The notes beneath the pieces are model-generated. The model ran no database searches. It saw only the letters and a list, made by a program, of their open reading frames with translations, and was not told where the DNA came from. A DNA stretch of 64,000 nt. It comes from Bradyrhizobium sp. CCGB12. GTDB lineage: Bacteria > Pseudomonadota > Alphaproteobacteria > Rhizobiales > Xanthobacteraceae. The stretch is taken from NCBI RefSeq assembly GCF_024199845.1, contig NZ_JANADO010000001.1, positions 3,720,001 through 3,784,000 on the forward strand, read 5' to 3'. Shown here in pieces: positions 17,302-25,890 of this stretch (position 1 is its first letter; every line of letters begins with the position of its first letter). A program made the translations under genes and the position numbers.

Positions 17302-18918
17302 TCAGACCTGCCGCTTCTTGAGGTCGCGCAGATCGAAGAACGCGCCATCGCTCATCAGCTTGGTTACAAAATCCTTCAAGCCACCGCGCTGGATCTTCTC
17401 GGTTGCGGTCAGCGGCAGGCTGTCGACGAAGCAAATCCAGCCCGGCGCCTTGTAATAGGCCATCTGCTCCAGGCTCCAGCGCACGATGTCTTCAGCGAGC
17501 GCTCGATCCACTCCGGCCTGCTCGGCGATGATGACCGCCGCGACCTCGTCGCCGCGCATCTGATCCGGCGTCGCCGCGACCGCGGCCTGCCGGATCGCGG
17601 GATGGCGGTTGAGGACAGACTCGACCTCGACCGCGGCGATGTTCTCGCCGGAGCGGCGGATCACGTTCTTCTTGCGATCGACGAAATGAAGGTCGCCGTC
17701 CGCGTCGCGCGACACGATATCGCCGGTATGCAGCCAGCCATCGGCCCACGCCTCGGCGGTGGCAGCCTCGTTCTTCAGGTACTCGCGGAAGAAGCCGTAG
17801 CGCGGGTCCGCGCCGGCCCGCCGCACCAGGAGCTCGCCGGGCGTGTCGCTTCGGGCATCATTGCCGCTGTCGTCGACGATACGAATCTCGACTTCGGGGG
17901 CCGGACGTCCAAAACAGCTGGTGCCGATCTTCCGCGGCTCGACATTGGCGGCGATGACGCCGCCGCTGCCGGTCTCCGTCATCGCCCAGGCCTCCAGCAG
18001 TGGAAAGCCGAATCGCTCCTCGAACGACGCGTGCAGCAGCTTGTCGACGCCGGCTCCGAACCCGAAGCGCACACTGTGCGCGCGGTCCTGGGCCGATGGC
18101 GGCGCGCTCATCAGCATCGAGGGCATCACGCCGAGATAATGCAGGCAGGTGGTGCGGCTGTCGCGCACCGAAGCCCACCAGCTGCGCGGATGGAAGCGAT
18201 CGAGCATGGTCAGGCAGCCGCCGACCGACAGCATCGCCATCAGCGACACCGCCATCGCGTTCATGTGGAACAGCGGCAACGGCGTGATCATGCGCTCACC
18301 GTCAGGCTTGAGATCGATCAGCCCGCCGACATCGCGATACCAGTTTCCGGAATGCAGGAAATAGGTGTTGGTGAGCACGCAGCCCTTGGGTTGGCCGGTC
18401 GTTCCAGACGTATAAAGCAGCGCGCATTCGGTGGAGCCGTCGCTCGCGCTCGCCGGTCGCGCGCCACCGAACGGCGCGGGGACGTCACCCTTGTCGGTCA
18501 CCACCGGGATCGGGCGGCCGGCCTGGCGCGCCGCCGTCTCCACCTCGTCGCGTCGCTCGGCGAGGACGAACGCTGCATTCATCTCGGAATGCGCGATGAT
18601 GTATTCGAGCTCGCTGAGACGCAAATCCGGGTTGATCGGGACCACAGAGACACCAAGCGCGTTCAACGCGAACCATAGCTCGATGAAGACAGGCCTGTTC
18701 TGGAGCAGCAGCCCGACACGGTGGCCTTCGCCATAGCCCTGGCTCGCAAACGCCGCTCGCCAGCGCTCGATCTGGTCGAGCATGGCGCGATAAGACGTTT
18801 CGCCTGCGGTGATGCCATAGATGTCAGCGGTCTCCAGCAGAACGTTGAGGAAGGCCGCCTCGCCGCGGCGAAGGGCGGTCTCGCGAAAGCGGGCGTAGAC
18901 TGTGGTCGCTGCGGTCAA
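17302..18918 (-). CDS. AMP-dependent acyl-CoA synthetase/ligase
   Basis: The 538-residue adenylate-forming enzyme carries the P-loop-like motif LLYTSGTTGQPKG, the A5 motif AWAMTETGSG, the hinge region GWLHTGDIVSRDADG with DRKKNVIRRSGENIA, and the C-terminal lysine region TEKIQRGGLK. It would activate a carboxylic acid (probably aryl or arylacetic) to its CoA thioester in the cytosol. The 5' end of the frame is a TTG; a later start is possible. It lies seven bases downstream of the dioxygenase beta subunit and two bases before the SDR gene, so it is part of that operon. Confidence 0.9.
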   Translation of the reverse strand: MTAATTVYARFRETALRRGEAAFLNVLLETADIYGITAGETSYRAMLDQIERWRAAFASQGYGEGHRVGLLLQNRPVFIELWFALNALGVSVVPINPDLRLSELEYIIAHSEMNAAFVLAERRDEVETAARQAGRPIPVVTDKGDVPAPFGGARPASASDGSTECALLYTSGTTGQPKGCVLTNTYFLHSGNWYRDVGGLIDLKPDGERMITPLPLFHMNAMAVSLMAMLSVGGCLTMLDRFHPRSWWASVRDSRTTCLHYLGVMPSMLMSAPPSAQDRAHSVRFGFGAGVDKLLHASFEERFGFPLLEAWAMTETGSGGVIAANVEPRKIGTSCFGRPAPEVEIRIVDDSGNDARSDTPGELLVRRAGADPRYGFFREYLKNEAATAEAWADGWLHTGDIVSRDADGDLHFVDRKKNVIRRSGENIAAVEVESVLNRHPAIRQAAVAATPDQMRGDEVAAVIIAEQAGVDRALAEDIVRWSLEQMAYYKAPGWICFVDSLPLTATEKIQRGGLKDFVTKLMSDGAFFDLRDLKKRQV

Positions 18919-18925
18919 ATTCGTC

Positions 18926-19402
18926 TCACATGAAGAGCTGGATGTTGCCGAACGGTGCGTCGAAATTGACGAGATCGACCCGCTTGAGCTTGATCTTCAG
19001 GGCATCGCCGACCTCTACGAATTCGTGCGAGGCCCATCCCGAATAACGCTCGAGCATATCGCCGCGCGTCTCGGTATAGATGTAGGACGTCCGTGCCCTG
19101 AACACGCCAGCTTCAGCATCGCACGCCACGATCCGTGGCGCCTGAAGCAGATGATGGCATCGGCTCTTCGGCTTCTGGCTGAAGGTCCGCTCGCCGGCCA
19201 GCCGCTCGACCCGCACCTTCAGGAGCAGCAGGTCCTCGTACATCAAGGACGGCTGGAGCACCGGATCCTGCTGCTGCCATTCGAGCGGCATCCAGTAGCG
19301 CCCCTCGGGATGAAACAAATCGAGCCAGGCCTGCCACTCCATCGTGTCGAGAAGCTCGGCTTCCCGGTAGATGACGTCCGTGATGTCCTTCTCACTGATC
19401 AT
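18926..19402 (-). CDS. Aromatic-ring-hydroxylating dioxygenase beta subunit
   Basis: The 158-residue protein matches the small SnoaL-like beta subunit of Rieske oxygenases: YREAELLDTMEWQAWLDLF near the N-terminus, then HPEGRYWMPLEW, and RVERLAGERTFSQKPKSR in the middle. It has no cofactor and stabilises the alpha3beta3 oxygenase. Its ATG overlaps the stop of the alpha subunit by four bases. Confidence 0.9.
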   Translation of the reverse strand: MISEKDITDVIYREAELLDTMEWQAWLDLFHPEGRYWMPLEWQQQDPVLQPSLMYEDLLLLKVRVERLAGERTFSQKPKSRCHHLLQAPRIVACDAEAGVFRARTSYIYTETRGDMLERYSGWASHEFVEVGDALKIKLKRVDLVNFDAPFGNIQLFM

Positions 19403-20739
19403 TCCGCCGCCTCGACGCGCCTGTCCATGTCCATGGTCATGAATTTTGCCCAGGCGTGGAACTGGTTTCGCATCTGCCGCTCGGACGTACCGTTGATCAC
19501 CGCCGTGACGTCCCGCTCTTCATGGCCGTCGTAGAGACGCCGCAGATTGACCCACTGATTGCCGTTGGACTTCAGGCCTTCCTGCGCCCGCTCGTACATT
19601 TCGAGGTCGTCGTGACCGACGATCGACGTCGGCGCGTTGATGAAGCGGTTGTACATCAGCGCCCGCTCGTAGAGCTTGTCGGGCGCGCCGACCAGGCGAT
19701 AGACCCAACTCTCGACCAGAGTCCTGTCGACCGCGATCGGGATGAAATTGCGCAGGATCTGAACGGCGCCCTTCACCATGATATTCGGGAAGTAGACCGT
19801 GTTGTGCCGGACCTCACCCAGAATCTCGTGGGCCCGCTGCTCGCCATAGGCCGCGACCATCTGGTCGAGATAGCCCGAGATATCCGAATAGTTCGAATGG
19901 ATGGAGTTGGCGACGCCGGTGTGGCCGTGGCCATTCGGCCAGATCCGGATGCCGCTCTGCTCGTAGAACTCGTACGGGCTCATGAACGGACCGTAGAGCT
20001 GGACCGCCATCGGCGTCTCCGTGGAATCGCCCTGCTCGCGCTTCCAGACCTTGACTGCGGTGCCGGCCGAGCTCTCATGCGCGACCATCGGATGGCAGGT
20101 GTCGGTCTGGTTCTCGACCAGCATCTTCCAATTGCAGGTGTGCATGTAGCGGATCGGCGTCGCCATGACGGTGAGCTTCCCCTCCGGCGACCGGTCGACC
20201 ATGTTGTCGATGGTCGAGAGGCTCTCGCCGAAATAATCTTCGAAGGAGACGCCGTCATCGCTGAGGCGGGCGAAGATGAAATCGCGATAGATGACGACGT
20301 TCCTGACCTTCGACAGTCCCTCATTCGCCTGGGTGTCGCCGAAGCCGGTGCCCTCGTACCCCTTCTTCAAGGGGATCGCGAGCAACGAGCCGTCGGTCTT
20401 GAAGGACCAGGCATGATAGGGGCAGCGGAAGAATTTTCCGGTGTTGCCGCAGGGCTCGGAGGCGATCTTCACGCCCTTGTGCGGGCAGCGGTTGTAGAAC
20501 ACATGGACGGAGCCGTCGCTGTGGCGACTGGCCATGACCGGCTGCCGGCCGATAGTAGCGGTGATGAAATCGCCGGGTTTTGCAAGCTGGCTCGCATGCC
20601 CGACATAGACCCAGCTGTTCGGGAACAGGTGCTCCATCTCGAGCTCGAAGATCTCGGGGTCGACATAGACGTCGCGATGCACCTCGGCCTCACGCACCAG
20701 CGCCGCAATCGCGTCGGCATTCCCTCCGTATTTCGTCAT
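19399..20739 (-). CDS. Rieske-type ring-hydroxylating dioxygenase alpha subunit
   Basis: The 446-residue protein starts at ATG 20739 with GGGAGG upstream; the open frame extends a further 21 codons that look unlikely. The Rieske [2Fe-2S] site is seen in CPHKG and CPYHAWSF. The mononuclear iron site lies in WKMLVENQTDTCHPMVAH, followed by a distal acid in the C-terminal domain. It inserts oxygen into an aromatic or heteroaromatic ring using electrons from the reductase encoded just upstream. Substrate is not determinable; by context it could be an indolic acid or an aminobenzoate-type compound. Confidence 0.92.
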   Translation of the reverse strand: MTKYGGNADAIAALVREAEVHRDVYVDPEIFELEMEHLFPNSWVYVGHASQLAKPGDFITATIGRQPVMASRHSDGSVHVFYNRCPHKGVKIASEPCGNTGKFFRCPYHAWSFKTDGSLLAIPLKKGYEGTGFGDTQANEGLSKVRNVVIYRDFIFARLSDDGVSFEDYFGESLSTIDNMVDRSPEGKLTVMATPIRYMHTCNWKMLVENQTDTCHPMVAHESSAGTAVKVWKREQGDSTETPMAVQLYGPFMSPYEFYEQSGIRIWPNGHGHTGVANSIHSNYSDISGYLDQMVAAYGEQRAHEILGEVRHNTVYFPNIMVKGAVQILRNFIPIAVDRTLVESWVYRLVGAPDKLYERALMYNRFINAPTSIVGHDDLEMYERAQEGLKSNGNQWVNLRRLYDGHEERDVTAVINGTSERQMRNQFHAWAKFMTMDMDRRVEAAE

Positions 20740-20756
20740 CGCGGCTCTCACCTCCC

Positions 20757-21707
20757 TTACAGATCCAGCACCAGACGTTCCGACTTCGCGCGCGACACGC
20801 AAATCTGCATGACCTTGTTGGACGCCCTCTCCTCGTCACTGAGGATGACGTCGCGATGATCAGGGACCCCCTCGATCACGCCGCACTGGCAGATGCCGCA
20901 ATCGCCGCGCTGGCAGTCGTAGAGCACGTCGAGGCCAGCCGCCTCCAGCGCCTGAATGATGGTCTGCCCCGCCGCGACGCCGACGACCTGCCCGGTCGAT
21001 TTGATCTCGACCTCGAACGGCCGGTCGGGCGAGGATGGCTGCTCGGATTTGAAGAGCTCGTAATGGATGCGCTCGGCTGACACACCGGCGGCAAGCGCGC
21101 CGGCCTTCACTGCGTCTATCATGCCCGAAGGGCCGCAAACATAGACGTGGGCGCTCGTTGCGGCATCGCCAAGCGCTGCTGCAATGTCCAGACGGGACTT
21201 GTCGCTGTCGTAGTGAACGGACACGCCGTTGGCGCAGATCTCCTGCAATTGCGGCAAGAACGCCAGCAGTCCTTGCGTGCGGCCCGCATAGTGCAAACGA
21301 TAAGGGCTCCCTCGCGCCGCGAGCTCCGCCGCCATCGACAGGATCGGCGTGATGCCGATGCCGCCGGCAAACAGCAGCGCCGGCGCGCTCCCCTCGTGCA
21401 GCTGAAAATTGTTGACCGGGGCACTCGCCTTCACGACGTCGCCGATCTTGAGCGCGTGCATGAATTGCGAACCGCCGCTCGAAGCCTCCTCGCGCAGCAC
21501 ACCGAGCGCCAGCGCGTCCTCGGGCAGACCCGGAAGAGCCATCAGCGAGTACGGCCGGTCTCCGCCATTCGGGAGCGCGACGCGGAGATGCGCGCCTGCC
21601 TGCCATTGCGGCACGACGCCGTCCTCAACGCCAAACACAAGGCTCCGTATGAACGGCGTCTCCGCGACATACGACCTGACCTTGAGCTTGAGCGGATGCG
21701 GGTCCAT
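20757..21707 (-). CDS. Oxygenase reductase: FMN/NAD domain with C-terminal [2Fe-2S] ferredoxin
   Basis: The 316-residue protein has the phthalate dioxygenase reductase order: flavin-binding barrel with RPYSLMALPG, NAD-binding domain with FAGGIGITPILSMA and VYVCGPSGMIDA, then a plant-type ferredoxin domain with CQRGDCGICQC and a fourth cysteine in MQICVS. It transfers electrons from NADH to the Rieske oxygenase. It is the first gene of the operon, followed 17 bases later by the alpha subunit, and is expressed from a promoter with a perfect -35 box and an adjoining dyad. Confidence 0.93.
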   Translation of the reverse strand: MDPHPLKLKVRSYVAETPFIRSLVFGVEDGVVPQWQAGAHLRVALPNGGDRPYSLMALPGLPEDALALGVLREEASSGGSQFMHALKIGDVVKASAPVNNFQLHEGSAPALLFAGGIGITPILSMAAELAARGSPYRLHYAGRTQGLLAFLPQLQEICANGVSVHYDSDKSRLDIAAALGDAATSAHVYVCGPSGMIDAVKAGALAAGVSAERIHYELFKSEQPSSPDRPFEVEIKSTGQVVGVAAGQTIIQALEAAGLDVLYDCQRGDCGICQCGVIEGVPDHRDVILSDEERASNKVMQICVSRAKSERLVLDL

Positions 21708-21726
21708 TCAGGCATCTCACGAATTG

Positions 21727-21740
21727 TATGAATTTGCATA
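21727..21740. promoter_or_regulatory. Dyad TATGAATTTGCATA, second copy of the TATG-N6-CATA operator
   Basis: The outer half-sites are identical to those of the iorA palindrome and have the same spacing. It lies immediately downstream of the -10 of the reductase promoter, at the expected transcription start, where a bound repressor would block initiation. It is the second piece of evidence for a shared MarR regulon. Confidence 0.6.
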
Positions 21741-21769
21741 TTTTTAGACATGTAATAATTGCCTGTCAA
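21741..21769 (-). promoter_or_regulatory. Sigma70-type promoter of the dioxygenase operon
   Basis: On the minus strand a consensus TTGACA (21764-21769) is followed by 17 bases and TAAAAA (21741-21746). The predicted start falls inside the dyad at 21727-21740, about 30 bases before the reductase ATG. Confidence 0.6.
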
Positions 21770-22405
21770 TCGTCAGCGCGGGGACAGGCACTGATGACCC
21801 ACCCCATGGACCGCGGCTGGGTTCTCAGGGCGTCTTCCGCTGAGCAATGTCTGTGGGGGGCGCGCCAGGGGGAGTGCTAGCGTTTTCGCCGCCGGTCGCC
21901 AGGTCCGGCGCATCAGCGCTTTCCTGTGCTCGACATTGAGGGAGGATATCAGTGGGCAACAAAATTGCCGGGATCGTGCCGATCCCGCCATACATCGAGA
22001 CGTCTGCTTGATAGTGGCCGTCGCAAGACTGTTCGTGATCTCCCGGTGCACTCGTCGTGCACACGGCGCTTCTAACTATTTGAGAAGATGGAGTTCTCGC
22101 TCCAATCCATCATAGGCGCCACGGAAGATCGATGACCACGTGAAATCAATCGGTTAGCCTCGCATCCGACCTTGGCCACCAGTCTTCGACTGCCCGCTTG
22201 AAATTGGCGCGGCCATCTTTCGCCTAGGCACGCGCGATCTTCAACAGGATGACGGGTGCCACCGGCAGGAAGGAGCAACCTGTTCTCCAATCGGGCAGGA
22301 AGAGCGACGGAGATCAATCGCGCAGATGCTCCAGCACTACGATGATGCGTAGGCGGCGCCTGTTCTTCTGCCACTCAATGAAGTCAGCCCGACGATCCAA
22401 CGCCG
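21770..22405. other. Intergenic region, no supported gene
   Basis: The stretch between the dioxygenase promoter and the Gly-rich Tat protein holds only short frames without motifs. Nothing else is recognised; it may contain degraded sequence marking the boundary between the catabolic and glycan regions. Confidence 0.45.
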
Positions 22406-22894
22406 CTATTGCCTGATTACGGTTGCGCTCGAAACCCGAGTGCTAGCCAAGTCGCAATCGGGCTTCCGCTTTCGGTCCTCTTCATCTGCGCAATCGACGC
22501 CACCATATGCGGTCGGGCTTCCAGAGCCGCCGCCGCCGGTCGCAAACGGCCCATCGCCGCCACCCCCTCCACCAACGGATCCACCGCCACCGCCGCCGCT
22601 GGATGTTCCTGCGGTATGGGGTGTACTGGCACGGCCACCGCCAGGTCCTCCACCGCCGCCAGATCCACCACCGGAGCCTCCGGACCTTGCCGCAGAGGAC
22701 CGATCGTTGTCGAAGAAGGACTGGCTCCGGTCGTTTTGCGCTGCACTGTTCAGGCCACCCGAACGGGCAATAGCCTTCGAGGTCAAGGAAGTGGACAAGA
22801 GCAGTGTCATGACGGGGGGCGTAACAGCTGCAAATCTTCCGCAGGTTTTCAGAAATGCCCGCCGATCGTCATCTCTATCGCCGTCCCGGGTCAC
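22406..22894 (-). CDS. Small Tat-signal, glycine-rich exported protein
   Basis: The start is a GTG at 22894 with GAGGAGG seven bases upstream; the frame extends further 5' without support. The 162-residue product has a twin-arginine signal, Arg11-Arg12 in DDRRAFLKTCGRF, a hydrophobic segment AAVTPPVMTLLLSTSL and a likely cut after AIA. The mature part is almost entirely glycine and serine rich, with a short CADEEDRKRKPDCD end that has two cysteines. The first 48 residues align without gaps with the product at 25613-25834. It belongs to a group of small rhizobial Tat-signal proteins of unknown role; the glycan and secretion neighbours suggest the cell surface. Confidence 0.7.
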   Translation of the reverse strand: MTRDGDRDDDRRAFLKTCGRFAAVTPPVMTLLLSTSLTSKAIARSGGLNSAAQNDRSQSFFDNDRSSAARSGGSGGGSGGGGGPGGGRASTPHTAGTSSGGGGGGSVGGGGGGDGPFATGGGGSGSPTAYGGVDCADEEDRKRKPDCDLASTRVSSATVIRQ

Positions 22895-22908
22895 GATGCA
22901 TCCTCCTC

Positions 22909-22950
22909 GATTTAATATTCGGTTCACATTATTATAAATTAAATAAGCAT
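22909..22950. promoter_or_regulatory. AT-rich tract upstream of the Gly-rich Tat protein
   Basis: A dense TTTAAT/TATAAATTAAAT stretch lies directly in front of the Shine-Dalgarno of the minus-strand gene. Similar tracts occur before most units from here to the right end of the window. Confidence 0.5.
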
Positions 22951-23079
22951 TCAACCACTTTCCGAATGGCGGGAGTACTGAAGTACGCCGCCGCCGGGGG
23001 CGGTCGGCAACGCTCCATGGATTACCCCAGGATTTTCCGCACCACCGCGCACAAGGGATAAATTCGCCTTGCGTTCTGC

Positions 23080-23107
23080 ATTTAATGTTATTTAATTGAA
23101 TTTGCAC
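23080..23107. promoter_or_regulatory. AT-rich tract upstream of the 90-residue protein gene
   Basis: The sequence TTTAATGTTATTTAATTGAA lies about 40 bases upstream of the plus-strand start at 23146. Confidence 0.45.
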
Positions 23108-23145
23108 TTCGCCGAACTCAACCGCGACCGCATCGGATCATTGCC

Positions 23146-23418
23146 ATGCCACTGCAATTTCACCGATCCGCCCAAGGCATCGAGATCTGGAGCGCAAGCA
23201 GCGATGGCTTCTCGTTTGTGATCAGCTTCGGGAGCCCCACCGGTCCTGGCTTTCACGGACGTTCCGGTTACCTGGCGAGTTGGCGACCGCTTTTTGAGAA
23301 TACTGGAGCCATCAAGATCAGCGGCTCCCCGTTCCAGACGCTGGCCGAGGCCGAAGGGGCGTGCCGCAACATGCTTGAATATCTGAGCGCGATGGCCGAT
23401 GCCGACAGCTCAAAATGA
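23146..23418 (+). CDS. Hypothetical protein, 90 residues
   Basis: The product is soluble and has no signal peptide or known motif. It contains FSFVISFGSPTGPGFHGRSG and ends in an acidic helix with EAEGACRNMLEYL. The frame, codon use and an AT-rich tract upstream support a real gene. It lies convergent to the LuxR-type regulator gene. I do not recognise the family. Confidence 0.55.
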   Translation: MPLQFHRSAQGIEIWSASSDGFSFVISFGSPTGPGFHGRSGYLASWRPLFENTGAIKISGSPFQTLAEAEGACRNMLEYLSAMADADSSK

Positions 23419-23477
23419 TTGAAACACCGAGGTAGCTGCGCACCTTCCGAAAATCGCTGCTGCGGTTGACGGTCTCG

Positions 23478-24164
23478 TCATTTCGCGCTGGCGGGATTTC
23501 GCCGTAGCAGGCCGGGATTGTCGCCTCGAGCCTCAAAATGCAGTTCGTTCCGTGAAATCGCCAGCGCCGCGAGAACAGTCCGATTGCTGATATCCAACTT
23601 CTGGAAGATGTGATGAAGGTGCACTTTGATCGTACCGTCCGTAATATTCAGGCAACGCCCGATTTCCTTGTTCGACAGTCCCTCCGATACAAGCCGCATG
23701 ATCTGTCGCTCGCGGCCGGTAAGCTGCGTCAGGGACTTCACTTCACCCGCCTGAGCCTCCTCGCCAACCTCCCCGGGGCTCGCCGGACGCGACGCCAGTT
23801 GACTCTGGGCAACTTTCCGCAGGGTCGCGACCAACGTCTCCAGCTTGGCATCCTTGGTGAGAACGACGCAGGAGCCGCCCCCGACTGATCTTTGCAACTC
23901 GCGAACGCCGGCCGGATCTCCGAAGAAAACTACCCGGGTACCTTGGCCCGCAGTGTTTGCAAGAAGATCCGGTGAACTGATGTCGGGAATTGCAGTATCA
24001 ACAAGCGCAATGTCAGGCGCAAGAAGCCGTATTGCCTCGGTGCAGCTTGCGGCATCTCCGCAGGAGGCCACGATCGCAAGATCGGACTGCGTCGAAAGGA
24101 CGCTGCTGATCCCCTGCAAAACGATCGGGTGTCGATCCGCGATGACAATTCTGATGCGGCGCAT
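23478..24164 (-). CDS. LuxR/NarL-type response regulator
   Basis: The 228-residue protein starts at ATG 24164 with AGAGGA upstream. Residues 1-120 form a receiver domain with the phosphoacceptor in IALVDTAIPD and the conserved lysine in VVLTKDA. The acidic pair at the start is ADRH, with one acid replaced by arginine, so phosphorylation may be altered. Residues about 150-210 are a GerE/LuxR HTH (LTGRERQIMRLVSEGLSNKE, then IGRCLNITDGTIKVHLHHIF). No histidine kinase is nearby. It may regulate the surrounding surface-glycan and secretion genes. Confidence 0.9.
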   Translation of the reverse strand: MRRIRIVIADRHPIVLQGISSVLSTQSDLAIVASCGDAASCTEAIRLLAPDIALVDTAIPDISSPDLLANTAGQGTRVVFFGDPAGVRELQRSVGGGSCVVLTKDAKLETLVATLRKVAQSQLASRPASPGEVGEEAQAGEVKSLTQLTGRERQIMRLVSEGLSNKEIGRCLNITDGTIKVHLHHIFQKLDISNRTVLAALAISRNELHFEARGDNPGLLRRNPASAK

Positions 24165-24601
24165 GTTTCCTCTGCCCGATATCAAAACCCGCACGGCGGC
24201 GGTTTATTCCAGCAATACCCCCACTGACACACGCGACGCACGTCAACCATAAAGCCCGGTTCGCAACGTCAAAGCTCTGCACCCGCCGCAATACATATCG
24301 GCGCGCCAACTTAACTTACTAGGCAAGTGCATGCAGTACCGTATGAATCCGGGCTCTGCTCGATAAGCCGAACCATGAATTCTTCGGCAAACTCAGATCC
24401 ATCGAACAATTTAAAATAGTTGCACCAGATGAACTCTCGCAGCGATGTATTATGAACGACATTCATCTCATCGTCTACCAAGAGTTATTACCAACGATAT
24501 ATAGTTACATCCGCGATTCAAATCTAACATTCAGCGAAGTTTCGCCGAAAATGAGGCGCGCCACCAGAAGGAGGCACGAAACGTACCTCGTCCGTGGAGA
24601 C

Positions 24602-24641
24602 GAGGAGTGCTCATTAAGCACGAGGGGTGCTCATCAAGCAC
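24602..24641. repeat. Tandem duplication of a 20-bp unit
   Basis: Two copies (24602-24621 and 24622-24641) of GAGGAGTGCTCATTAAGCAC differ at two positions. There are no further copies. Confidence 0.75.
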
Positions 24642-24721
24642 AAAAATGGCCTGAGATCCTTGATTTTGGCCATATCGGCCAGGAGGCTCAAAATGAGGGG
24701 CGAATTTCTCAATCGTCTGAT

Positions 24722-24757
24722 TTCAACAGAAGTAGCCTGTTCAACAGAAGTAGCCTG
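24722..24757. repeat. Exact tandem duplication of an 18-bp unit
   Basis: TTCAACAGAAGTAGCCTG is present twice head to tail without mismatch. Confidence 0.8.
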
Positions 24758-25201
24758 CGAGACACTTCTCGAACGATAAAGGCTTCAGTTTCCATTGTAG
24801 GACCGATGATTATCCAATCGGCGAAGTTGGATCGGCGTCTTCACAAGCCCGGCAAACTTCGCTCAGCGGTCACGATTGATGTTCGGTAATGAGTAGGTGG
24901 TCACATGTATTCTTCGGCAGTTCTGCGTCAAACTCGTCAGAATCTGATCGTCCAATTCACCGAATTGCAAAATTTGCGTAGTCGCGTATTGAAAGCCGAG
25001 CAGCGTATGTTTGGCCAAAGGCGAGCCAATCGGCGAATCGCCCTTGGAAGACGCCCACTCGGTCGGACCGTCGCCCCGAACCGGTAGCGCCACCAAGCCA
25101 TTTTTCAGCGCTCTGGCGGCCTGTCCGCCAGCGGATCGTGCTTGCCGGACCGGGCTTCGACCTGATATTCCCTCCTCCTTCTGTTTTGAGGCTGGAAGTA
25201 G

Positions 25202-25558
25202 TTGGGGACGGCTTCCGTGGACAATGACGACTTGACATCCGTCACGACGGCGGAGCTATGGCGGCTGTATGACGAAGTGACTACGGTCCTGAGTCGCAGG
25301 ATGACCGCCGAAAAAGTTAAGCTCGAACAGCGACTTCGCCGGCTGGAGGGCAATCCGGAGGCCCATAACGGGCAACGCGCACGCCGCCCCTACCCTCCGG
25401 TGCTGCCAAAGTACCGGAACCCCAAGAACCCATCCGAAACCTGGTCAGGCCGAGGTAAGCAGCCCAGATGGCTGAAGGCGCAGCTTCGCGCCGGCAAGAA
25501 GCTGAATGATTTGCTAATCGACCGCCCATCCGGACAAAGGCGCCGCCGGACCGGCTGA
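25202..25558 (+). CDS. H-NS family nucleoid-associated protein
   Basis: The 118-residue product has the H-NS layout. An N-terminal coiled-coil oligomerisation region (about 15-52, rich in Leu, Arg and Glu) is followed by a C-terminal DNA-binding domain with KYRNPKNPSETWSGRGKQPR then WL at about 70-90. The NPSETWSGRGxxPxW pattern is the family hallmark of alphaproteobacterial and betaproteobacterial members. The TTG at 25202 follows GGAAG; a GTG at 25217 is an alternative. Such proteins bind AT-rich minor grooves and silence acquired DNA. Its position among AT-tract-preceded glycan genes makes them likely targets, by inference. Confidence 0.88.
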   Translation: MGTASVDNDDLTSVTTAELWRLYDEVTTVLSRRMTAEKVKLEQRLRRLEGNPEAHNGQRARRPYPPVLPKYRNPKNPSETWSGRGKQPRWLKAQLRAGKKLNDLLIDRPSGQRRRRTG

Positions 25559-25612
25559 CCCCCCCGACTGTCGCTAGGGCGGCGGCGTCAGGAGTGTGCC
25601 GCAGGCGTCACT

Positions 25613-25834
25613 TTAGCGAGTACGATCCTGTTTCCCGTTAGGGCTGCCGTCGTAGCCACCGTTGCCCTTGCCATTGTTGCCCCGCAGATTCTTGCCGCCA
25701 GAACCGGCGATAGCGGTTGAGGTCAGAGAGGTCGAAAGCAGCAGAGCCATCGCCGGAGGCGTAACGGCGGCAAATTTCCCGCAGCTCTTCAAGAATTCAC
25801 GACGCTCCTCACTGTCGGTATCGAGGTGGGTCAT
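25613..25834 (-). CDS. Tiny Tat-signal protein, paralogue of the Gly-rich protein
   Basis: The ATG at 25834 is chosen over the ATGs at 25840 and 25843. It places AGGA at a good distance and makes the first residues align exactly with the paralogue at 22406-22894: MT at the start, Arg11-Arg12, Cys18. The signal is EERREFLKSCGKF then AAVTPPAMALLLSTSL and a cut site after AIA. The mature peptide is only about 27 residues, rich in Gly, Asn and Lys. The function is unknown. A Tat signal on such a short peptide is unusual, because Tat normally exports folded proteins. Confidence 0.68.
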   Translation of the reverse strand: MTHLDTDSEERREFLKSCGKFAAVTPPAMALLLSTSLTSTAIAGSGGKNLRGNNGKGNGGYDGSPNGKQDRTR

Positions 25835-25890
25835 TGACATCATCCTAGCGGTTCAGCCGAGCCCAAAATAACTGGCGCCCACTATATCCG

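Larger units (their letters stand above)
24165..25201. other. Long intergenic region with short tandem repeats
   Basis: No convincing gene lies in these 1,037 bases; a 145-codon frame at 24452-24889 has no motif and spans the repeats. The base composition is more AT-rich than the flanks, and two different short direct duplications lie within 160 bases. This looks like decayed or non-coding sequence, and it precedes an H-NS family gene. Confidence 0.5.

Noticed and set aside
24602..24757. Short repeats considered as a CRISPR array
   Set aside because: Only two adjacent copies of each unit, no spacers between them and no cas genes.
24452..24889. A 145-codon frame in the long spacer
   Set aside because: It spans both short tandem duplications, lacks motifs and has composition unlike the neighbouring genes.
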